11,103 nucleotides of DNA, taken from an uncultured Eubacterium sp. (GTDB taxonomy: Bacteria; Bacillota_A; Clostridia; Lachnospirales; Lachnospiraceae). The stretch is taken from NCBI GenBank assembly GCA_947653505.1, contig CANTHI010000069.1:1-11103 (forward strand). The letters run 5' to 3'. The translations under genes were made by a program, and so were the position numbers. Below are positions 1-5,766 of this stretch, piece after piece. The notes beneath the pieces were generated by a model, which was not told the origin of the DNA, ran no database searches, and worked only from the letters and a program-made list of their open reading frames with translations. Numbering within the stretch: position 1 is the stretch's first letter; each line of letters begins with the position of its first letter.

Positions 1-7
1 TTCATTC

Positions 8-263
8 TTAAAAATTGATTACATCATCCATTCTCTGGATTTCTTTTTCGGTTCGCTCAAAACTGCTATGATTATGATCTGACACCTTTTTATTATGAGC
101 TTTTTCAATATATCGTAAAAAGTTGTTTACTGCATTGACTGCAAATAACTGACCCGTTTTACTGACAAATGCAAAAATCATCGTCAACTGCTAATTCCAA
201 AGATGAAAAGATCAGATAGGAAGCAATTTCATAGTATTTCCTTTTAAACCTTTTTTTACACAT
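8..263 (-). pseudogene. possible small frameshifted gene, unrecognised
   Basis: Two short overlapping minus-strand frames lie here. The first runs from ATG at 263 to TAA at 159 (34 aa, beginning MCKKRFKRKYYEIASYLIFS). The second runs from ATG at 181 to TAA at 8 (57 aa, containing GQLFAVNAVNNFLRYIEKAH and ending MDDVINF). Read together with one frame change near 181, they would give a single basic, helical protein of about 85 residues. No strong ribosome site precedes either start: GGGAAA lies about 14 nt before the first, and only a weak GGAAT precedes the second. I do not recognise the family. It could be a broken small gene, two unrelated small ORFs, or chance in AT-rich DNA. It follows the operon in the same direction but is separated from it by about 240 bases. 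Confidence 0.25.
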
Positions 264-504
264 TCGTTATAAAAATTTCCCTGTTTGCTTCTGAATATCA
301 ATACTGCCCATTTATCCCAAATAGCCAGAGTCTGAACGACTCATTAATTACTGAACATCATCAATTCCTGCAAAAAAATAATCAAAAATTCCTAATATAC
401 CTCGTCACTCATAAAAAAGAACAATGGTCCATATTACAGGCTGCTATTTCATTTCCCTTCTGTCAGTTTATTGCTTTCCTGTTTTGCACCGGCACCCGTT
501 TTCG
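264..504. other. AT-rich spacer downstream of the operon
   Basis: I see no supported gene between the last operon gene and the small frames at the left edge. The stretch is AT-rich compared with the operon. It contains a short dyad, GAGTCTGAACGACTC at 328-342 (5-bp arms, 5-nt loop), without a following T-run. I found no convincing intrinsic terminator for the minus-strand operon: the only T-run on that strand (413-421) is not preceded by a good stem. Confidence 0.5.
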
Positions 505-1902
505 CTATCTGCGTCTCATATACGCATCCAGCTTATCCGTATTCTGTATTATCCGTCTCTCAGACACTCCCTGCTGTCTCGCAAATCCGACGCTGGCCCG
601 CATTCTTGTCTCCGGTGTGCCTCTTGCCGGATTCAGGCTGCGGTCGGCAACGTCTGCAAACTGCCGGTATTCCCTGTCCGCCTCTAGTACAAACTCCCGG
701 AACATCCGGCCGGATCTCAGGTCATACTGCCGCATCCTGGCATTATACTGCTGCAGCGCATACTTATCATTCAGTCCCACCACGCTTAAATATCTGTCAA
801 AAGCCTGAATGGCAGCGCTGCCGCAGCGGATCCGCAGCTCCTGAAATACCAGAACCAGCAGTCTGGCCCAGGCAGCCAGATTCAGGTGCAGTACAAATGT
901 CAGCAGACTTCCGCCCTGCAGCGCGGCGCGGATGGCCGCATCCATACCATCGGTCAGGCATAATGCGGCATCGGAAATGAGCAGCATCATGCGCAAATCC
1001 GCATGGCTGGCAGACGGCACGCAGTCTCTCCATTCTTTTCTGCTGTGGAAACGTCTTTTTAAAATCCAGATCAGCTTTACGGACAGCTCCGCGATCATCA
1101 CCGGTACTGCCATCGCCGCTCCGTGTCTGAGATCGTATCCTTCTTCAAATACACGCACCGCCAGCTCCGCAAAGGCTGTGCCGTCAGAGCTTTGAAAGTT
1201 CATAAATAAAAACAGCTCATAAAACGGCACCGGCAGACCGGCGCCTCTTCCGGTTTTTCCTGCCCTTCTTGTAGAACCTGAGCCGCAAAGATCCGATGCC
1301 AGATGGCCCAGCCAGTTGCAGATGCCGCAAAATATCTTTGCGTGCAGATTCGTGCCCTGCATATACATTACCTTATTGTCTCTGGCGTCTCTGACCGGGT
1401 ACAGCCGGATTACCCTGCCCTGCGCCGCAAAGCTGGCCTGTCCGGTGAACTGGTCCAGAATGGAAAATAGCAGTCCGATGATGTCCGGAGAATGTGCCAG
1501 GGAAAGCAGATGGTGATTTTTAGGCGTCATGTTTGCCAGTGCCCCGTTCGTCTGCTGTAAATCCGGCGCATATCTGGCGTCGTAATTTACCGGAAAAGAT
1601 TGTTCCAGATAGGAAATGGACCTTTCCAGCGTGTCCGGGGCTTTCTTTGGCTTTCCGTCCATCGTCGTGCGCCCGTCGCCTTTCCAGAGCATCACTGCTA
1701 CTTTTTGCACAAATGCGTCCGCACCCCTGTCTGTGAGTCTTCCAAGCCGCCCTGCGCCTGGCGCCCTGACAAACAGCGCGTCCACAATGCCTGCGGCAAA
1801 GCCGCAAAAAGCGGCTATCATATAATCGTTTTTATCGCATTGGCCTGCCTGCCACAGATTTCCCTGCGCCTGCCTGTCTAATGCCAGTTCTTTTGCATTC
1901 AT
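505..1902 (-). CDS. conserved multi-hydrophobic-segment protein of unknown function
   Basis: A 465-aa protein. The open frame extends upstream to 2085, but the ATG at 1902 is chosen for two reasons: it overlaps the stop of the preceding gene as ATGA, and GGGAG lies 6 nt before it. Hydrophobic stretches occur near residues 28-46 (DYMIAAFCGFAAGIVDALFV), 138-150, 225-236, 262-281 and 330-355, so membrane association is likely; there is no signal peptide. The most distinctive motif is TPKNHHLLSLAHSPDIIGLL at 126-145, followed by ILDQFTGQASF. From memory, this motif marks a widespread family of bacterial hypothetical proteins; I cannot name a Pfam entry. The C-terminal 90 residues are charged and probably helical. 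The ATGA overlap implies translational coupling to the Gly/Ala-rich protein before it, so the two may form a complex. No enzymatic residues are evident. It is the last gene of the operon. Confidence 0.85.
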   Translation of the reverse strand: MNAKELALDRQAQGNLWQAGQCDKNDYMIAAFCGFAAGIVDALFVRAPGAGRLGRLTDRGADAFVQKVAVMLWKGDGRTTMDGKPKKAPDTLERSISYLEQSFPVNYDARYAPDLQQTNGALANMTPKNHHLLSLAHSPDIIGLLFSILDQFTGQASFAAQGRVIRLYPVRDARDNKVMYMQGTNLHAKIFCGICNWLGHLASDLCGSGSTRRAGKTGRGAGLPVPFYELFLFMNFQSSDGTAFAELAVRVFEEGYDLRHGAAMAVPVMIAELSVKLIWILKRRFHSRKEWRDCVPSASHADLRMMLLISDAALCLTDGMDAAIRAALQGGSLLTFVLHLNLAAWARLLVLVFQELRIRCGSAAIQAFDRYLSVVGLNDKYALQQYNARMRQYDLRSGRMFREFVLEADREYRQFADVADRSLNPARGTPETRMRASVGFARQQGVSERRIIQNTDKLDAYMRRR

Positions 1903-2780
1903 CCTGATCTCCCTGATAGTACTGCTCCCAGTTTTTTCGAAAGTACTTCTGTCGTGTTGATTAATGCTCCCAGTTCCTGTTTTTCGTCCTGTGTAAAATC
2001 CGCATAGTCTTTTTTCCGGTTTCTGCTTATGCGCAGCAGCTGCTGTGAGATTTTGTTTGACAGCATTTTCGTTTCTTTGTTCCATTTATTTACAGTCACA
2101 TCCGCTCTGGAAATACGCTGCATTTCTTTTTTTATGGCGATGATACTCTTTTCCGTGCGGCGTGCAAGCTCTATATTTGACAGGTTCAAGGCTGCCAGAC
2201 TTCCCGCCAGCGACACCCCGCCGATGATCCAGCCAACCGGCCCCATAAGGTTCAGCATAACCTGGCCGCCCAGCATACCTGCTCCCCCTGCCGCCATACT
2301 GCCTCCGCCCAGCCATGCCAGCGCCGCATTCGTCGCAGCTGCTCCGGATAAGGACGCGATGGCTGTCCCTGCTGACGTCGTCCCAAACGTCATGGCGGCT
2401 GACACGGCAGCAGCCGGCCCGAATGCCGCCAGCCCCGCGCCTCCGATCACGCCGGCCACTCCGGATATGCCGGCTGCACTGCCCGGCTGCGTATATCCGC
2501 CGGTCTGCATGTTTCGGATTTGCCTTTCCAGCTCCAGAAACTTCTGATACCGGAGCCTGACCTCCCCGGTCTTTTTGTCATAATCGTGCGGCCTGCCTGA
2601 CAGACCGCTGATATAATTCTCCATACGCTGAATCACACCGACCGCAATTTTTCTCGTGCTGTGCAGACGCTCCATATCGGACAGCGTTTTTTTCAGGACC
2701 GCGGTATACTGCTGGTCTGCTTTTTTCAGATCACGCACAGCCTTATTTTTATATTCCTCATTCAGCATGATTTCTGTCAT
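1899..2780 (-). CDS. Gly/Ala-rich (glycine-zipper-like) membrane-interacting protein
   Basis: A 293-aa protein in three parts. Residues 1-92 are charged and helical, probably coiled coil. Residues 101-200 are an almost uncharged Gly/Ala/Ser-rich core, including ASLSGAAATNAALAWLGGGS at 142-161 and the segment MGPVGWIIGGVSLAG at 179-193. Residues 201-293 are again charged and helical. The core resembles glycine-zipper or helical-hairpin membrane-insertion segments. Comparable SGAAATNAxLAxLGGGS cores recur, from memory, in bacterial proteins of unknown function. It follows the B12 radical SAM gene by 12 nt and overlaps the next gene by ATGA. The ATG at 2780 has GGAAGGGG immediately before it; the alternative ATG at 2768 has that run 12 nt upstream, so the exact start is uncertain by four residues. 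A pore-forming or membrane-anchoring partner of the GTPases is an inference. Confidence 0.85.
   Translation of the reverse strand: MTEIMLNEEYKNKAVRDLKKADQQYTAVLKKTLSDMERLHSTRKIAVGVIQRMENYISGLSGRPHDYDKKTGEVRLRYQKFLELERQIRNMQTGGYTQPGSAAGISGVAGVIGGAGLAAFGPAAAVSAAMTFGTTSAGTAIASLSGAAATNAALAWLGGGSMAAGGAGMLGGQVMLNLMGPVGWIIGGVSLAGSLAALNLSNIELARRTEKSIIAIKKEMQRISRADVTVNKWNKETKMLSNKISQQLLRISRNRKKDYADFTQDEKQELGALINTTEVLSKKLGAVLSGRSG
1909..1913 (-). promoter_or_regulatory. ribosome binding site deciding the start at 1902
   Basis: GGGAG on the minus strand lies 6 nt before the ATG at 1902, inside the last codons of the preceding gene. This supports the ATGA-overlap start over the longer frame that opens at 2085. 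Confidence 0.7.
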
Positions 2781-2792
2781 CCCCTTCCGCTG

Positions 2793-4493
2793 CTAAAACT
2801 CACTCATATATACCAGACACCGTTTGTTTAAGCGCTCATATGTTTCCTGAATCTTTTGCAGCGGTACGGAAAATGCCTCTGCCATTTCCGAAGCGGTATA
2901 AATGCCTGCCGCGTCTGCCAGAATCTGCATTTCCAGCCCGTAAAACTCTCCGGCCTCCGAACGCATACGCCCGCCATCCAGTACAAAATCTTCAAACGTA
3001 CGGATGATATAACGGGAAGGCGAAAAGCTCTGTTCTTCCTGTGAAAGATGCTCCAGAAACGTCACCAGATAAGCATGGGACAGATAATGCCGCTCCCAGT
3101 CCGGATTAAAGTGCACCCGCTTTCCACCCTCAAACAGTCCCTGCAGCACATCCGCTTTGTCCGGTGTGTCTGCGCAGGTCCGGTATAACTGTTCCAGATA
3201 ATCCTCAAATTCCCTTTTCTGTTCATAGATAGCAGCAGCGGAAAGTTCCTTTGTCCTGACTACCGGACAACGCATCGTATTCAGACACTGCCGCTCCAGC
3301 TCCGGCTGCAGACGGATGTCAAACAGCTCCGGTTCGTTTACAATCCTTGTATTCGGATATGGTGCAAAATATACGACATACAGCTCTATGATGCCTTTTG
3401 CCGCTTCCACCAGTCTTTGGGCCAGCTTTTTGCTCTCCTGCACTGTCTCTTTTGTCTCCAGCGCCCCGCCGATAATAAAGTTGCCTGTAATCCCATGCAG
3501 TCCCGCCTGTTTGCATATCTGCACTGCTTTTACGATACTGTCAGCGTCTGTATGCTTCTGATACGCCTTTAACACCGCATCACTCCCGCTTTCAATCCCA
3601 AACTGGATACACGTTAAGCCCGAATCCACCATTGTTTTCACCAGCTCTGAATGCTTTAGCACAAAGGAAATATGCCCTTCGCAAAACCACCGGAGCTTCC
3701 GTTTCCGGATTTCTTTGCAAAATGCAAGCACCCTTGCCGGATCCAGCGTAAACGTATCGTCATAAATATTCAGATACGTAAGACGCGGATTGTTTGCGCA
3801 CATATAGTCAATCTCATCCATCACACGATCGATACTGCGAAACCGCACATTTTTTGCATTCGCGCCTTCGTAGCAAAAAGAGCAGTGGTACGGGCATCCC
3901 CTCCCTGTCAGAATCCCTGCTACTGTTCCCTGTCTGAGATTCTTTTTCAGACTGTCAGTCATGGAAGGATGCGGGATCGTATCCAGATCGGTTATAACCG
4001 CGTTTTCACAATAATTTACAACAAGCGTCTTTTCCTGCGCATCCCGCATGACAAGCGACGGCACCTGCGGTAAGGCAACCGTGCCGTCAATGCAGGACCG
4101 TAAGAGCATATAAACCGGAATCTCTCCCTCTCCGATAATCGCAAAATCGTTGCCGGTCGTCTCAAAAAATTCATAATCCAGTCCGATCGCCTGCGGTCCG
4201 CCGACCACCGTTTTCACATCCGGAAACTGCTTCTTTATCCAGGAAATGGCATGCGCGACAATCCGGATATTATCCGCAGCCGCATAAAAACCAATCACCG
4301 GCACCTGATGCCCAGTGATCTCCTGGCGGATAACTTCCTTACACTGTGGCACATCTCCGGTAAATACATAGGCCTGAAAGTGATGCATCCGCAACCACGC
4401 CGCGATCAGATACTGCCCGATACTGTCTTTAAACCCCTGCGCATAACTTCCCGAATCCCTTGTAATATTCATCAGCAGCATCTCATAATCCAC
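2793..4493 (-). CDS. B12-binding-domain-type radical SAM protein
   Basis: About 566 aa from the GTG at 4493; in-frame alternatives are ATG 4502 and GTG 4544 (583 aa). Numbering from 4544, residues 20-150 form a Rossmann-like domain like the cobalamin-binding domain of this class, with TVVGGP at 112-117 and IIGEGE at 136-141. The radical SAM core follows, with GRGCPYHCSFCYEG giving the CxxxCxxC triad Cys217, Cys221 and Cys224, which would ligate the [4Fe-4S] cluster, then IYDDTF and IQFGIESGS downstream. A tail of about 100 residues (roughly 480-583) ends in a winged-helix-like segment. The usual DxHxxG cobalamin-ligand motif is not evident, so B12 use is uncertain. The family includes methyltransferases and ring-forming enzymes; the substrate here is unknown. 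GTG 4493 is preferred because AGGAG lies 9 nt before it, repeating the spacing of every unit in the adjoining array. Confidence 0.88.
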   Translation of the reverse strand: MDYEMLLMNITRDSGSYAQGFKDSIGQYLIAAWLRMHHFQAYVFTGDVPQCKEVIRQEITGHQVPVIGFYAAADNIRIVAHAISWIKKQFPDVKTVVGGPQAIGLDYEFFETTGNDFAIIGEGEIPVYMLLRSCIDGTVALPQVPSLVMRDAQEKTLVVNYCENAVITDLDTIPHPSMTDSLKKNLRQGTVAGILTGRGCPYHCSFCYEGANAKNVRFRSIDRVMDEIDYMCANNPRLTYLNIYDDTFTLDPARVLAFCKEIRKRKLRWFCEGHISFVLKHSELVKTMVDSGLTCIQFGIESGSDAVLKAYQKHTDADSIVKAVQICKQAGLHGITGNFIIGGALETKETVQESKKLAQRLVEAAKGIIELYVVYFAPYPNTRIVNEPELFDIRLQPELERQCLNTMRCPVVRTKELSAAAIYEQKREFEDYLEQLYRTCADTPDKADVLQGLFEGGKRVHFNPDWERHYLSHAYLVTFLEHLSQEEQSFSPSRYIIRTFEDFVLDGGRMRSEAGEFYGLEMQILADAAGIYTASEMAEAFSVPLQKIQETYERLNKRCLVYMSEF

Positions 4494-4652
4494 AGTTATC
4501 ATCTCCTGTTCTTCACAACTATCGTCTCCTATTGTGTCCTTCACAGCTGCCGTCTCCCACTCTGTCCTTCACAGCTGCCGTCTCCCGTTCTGTCCTTCAT
4601 AGCTGTTGTTCCCATTGTGTCCCTCACAGCTGTCATCTCCCACTCTGTCCCT
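4491..4652 (-). repeat. 28-bp tandem array of ribosome-site/GTG start units
   Basis: Six imperfect tandem units occupy 4491-4513 (23 bp, truncated), 4514-4541, 4542-4569, 4570-4597, 4598-4624 (27 bp) and 4625-4652. On the coding strand most units read GGGAGA, about eight bases, then GTG AAGGACA; one unit has ATG instead of GTG. The array begins inside the last codons of the SPASM gene, whose TGA lies in the first transcribed unit, and ends at the start of the B12 radical SAM gene. The first transcribed unit (AGATGACAGCTGTG) and the last (AGATGATAACTGTG) both have a TGA five bases before the GTG. This fits a simple ancestral stop/start junction that was then multiplied in between. Because 28 is not a multiple of three, the copies lie in different frames, and gain or loss of a unit would change frame relations. 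Confidence 0.85.
4541..4627 (-). other. possible 28-codon micro-ORF inside the repeat array
   Basis: GTG at 4627 lies 5 nt after the TGA of the SPASM gene (4635-4633) and has GGGAGA upstream. It opens a frame of 28 codons, beginning VRDTMGTTAMKDRT, that ends with TGA at 4543-4541. That TGA overlaps the GTG at 4544 as GTGA, and this GTG is in frame with the B12 radical SAM gene. A ribosome could therefore be handed on by termination-reinitiation. The peptide itself is repeat-derived and probably has no function of its own. Confidence 0.3.
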
Positions 4653-5766
4653 GCCGCTGCAGCAGCTGCTCCTTCTGCCGGAGCAGCTGCTGTTTTAAAA
4701 GCCGCAGTCCTTCTCCGTGGAAAAAGGAAAACAGCTCATAATAATCACCGCACAATTCCGGTACATTCCGGTCCGTTTTGCTGATGCATGCTTCCGCACT
4801 GCATCCTGCATGGCAGATCTTCTGATATCTGCATGTCACACAGGCTTGCGGCAGACACGTCGTCCTGCGTTCCGCCAGCTCCCGCATCACGCCGGATGAG
4901 AGAATATCATACTCCGTATCTTTGATTGATCCGATTTTGTACTGATGCATATCCGCATATTTTCCGCACGGATACAGATCTCCTTTGTAATCAATGCATA
5001 AAAACTTCTGGTGGCAGTGCACGTCAAATGTACAGGCGCGGATATTCCCGCCGTCCAGCACTCCTCTCAGAATCTGGTCCAGCGGGGATACTTCCACATC
5101 CAGCTCCTGTTTTACAATATACCGGTACATCCCAATCAGATACGATGCATACTGGCCGGATTCCAGCGAAAGCTCCGGATGCTCACTGGCCTCTCCATAA
5201 TTTAAGAGCGGATTTATTTTCAGATGGATTCCGTTTTCTGCAAAATACTTCAAATACCCGTATCCTTTGTCCAGCGCATTGCTCGTAAGCACCATCAGAC
5301 ACGATACATGGACCCCGCGTTCCGACAGTCTGCGGATATTTTCTGTTACAGCGGCAAAGGTCGGCTCACCGGACGCGCTCCTGCGCTGCACATCCTGAAC
5401 CTCTTCACATCCATCCAGAGAGATTCCGACACCGACGTCATAATCCTGAATAAATGCCAGCATCTCAGGATCCAGATGAAATCCGTTTGACTGCATCAGA
5501 AGTCTGATCTGAATATCCGGATATTCCTGTCTGACCGTATCCACCGCATAGCGGTAGTCTTTTGCCGCCAGCAGCGTCGGCTCTCCTCCGTGCAGAATGA
5601 ACGTCAGCCGTTTTTCTTTCCGGTACCTGCACAGCCCGCAGGCATAGCGGAACATATCCAGCAGCTCCTGCGCCCCTGCGATATGAACCTTTACTTTTTT
5701 TCCTACAGAACAGTAGCTGCAGTTTAAGTTGCAGCCATTTGTTCCTTTGATAATAACGCTCAGCAT
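4633..5766 (-). CDS. radical SAM/SPASM-domain peptide- or protein-modifying enzyme
   Basis: A 377-aa protein. The radical SAM triad is at the very N-terminus: GCNLNCSYCS gives Cys12, Cys16 and Cys19, which would bind the SAM-cleaving [4Fe-4S] cluster. HGGEP at 59-63 is the usual SAM-binding motif, and SLDG lies at 116-119. The C-terminal SPASM region is complete. Cys251, then G-x4-Cys (GDLYPC, Cys267), are followed by Cys309-x2-Cys312-x5-Cys318-x3-Cys322 and Cys339, the expected ligands of two auxiliary clusters. Known SPASM enzymes are anaerobic sulfatase maturases and RiPP-modifying enzymes; no sulfatase is visible here. The ATG directly abuts the TAA of the GTPase gene, with GAGG 6 nt before it. 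The last about 20 residues are Q/L-rich and encoded by a hairpin and the first repeat unit, so this tail is probably a late addition. The substrate is unknown. Confidence 0.92.
   Translation of the reverse strand: MLSVIIKGTNGCNLNCSYCSVGKKVKVHIAGAQELLDMFRYACGLCRYRKEKRLTFILHGGEPTLLAAKDYRYAVDTVRQEYPDIQIRLLMQSNGFHLDPEMLAFIQDYDVGVGISLDGCEEVQDVQRRSASGEPTFAAVTENIRRLSERGVHVSCLMVLTSNALDKGYGYLKYFAENGIHLKINPLLNYGEASEHPELSLESGQYASYLIGMYRYIVKQELDVEVSPLDQILRGVLDGGNIRACTFDVHCHQKFLCIDYKGDLYPCGKYADMHQYKIGSIKDTEYDILSSGVMRELAERRTTCLPQACVTCRYQKICHAGCSAEACISKTDRNVPELCGDYYELFSFFHGEGLRLLKQQLLRQKEQLLQRQGQSGR
4660..4692. repeat. perfect 13-bp inverted repeat (hairpin)
   Basis: CAGCAGCTGCTCC at 4660-4672 and GGAGCAGCTGCTG at 4680-4692 are perfect inverted copies separated by 7 nt. 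The hairpin lies inside the 3' end of the SPASM gene, encoding a Q/L-rich tail (QLLRQKEQLLQRQ), and is immediately followed in the transcript by the start-site repeat array. On the minus-strand mRNA no U-run follows, so it is not an intrinsic terminator for the operon. On the plus strand it is followed by TTTT. Every repeat unit also carries a CAGCTG-like core that could compete for pairing with the stem. Confidence 0.75.

Noticed and set aside
1903..2085. 61-residue N-terminal extension of the last operon gene
   Set aside because: It overlaps the coding sequence of the previous gene in another frame; the ATGA overlap at 1902 with its own ribosome site explains the start.
2029..2547. Plus-strand frame of 172 codons rich in Pro and Ala
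   Set aside because: It mirrors the Gly/Ala-rich coding region on the other strand, where GC-rich codons suppress antisense stops.
4491..4652. CRISPR array
   Set aside because: Units are contiguous with no unique spacers and consist of start-site sequence; there are no cas genes.
4660..4692. Intrinsic terminator for the operon
   Set aside because: On the sense (minus) strand the stem is followed by a GC-rich purine stretch, not a U-run, and genes continue downstream.
4251..4784. Plus-strand frame of 177 codons across the repeat array
   Set aside because: It is antisense to two radical SAM genes with clear motifs; its repetitive Ser/Pro/Cys/Ala-rich translation is a by-product of the array.
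4633..5766. Anaerobic sulfatase maturase assignment
   Set aside because: The SPASM layout is shared by many families and no sulfatase with a C/S-x-P-x-R motif is seen nearby.
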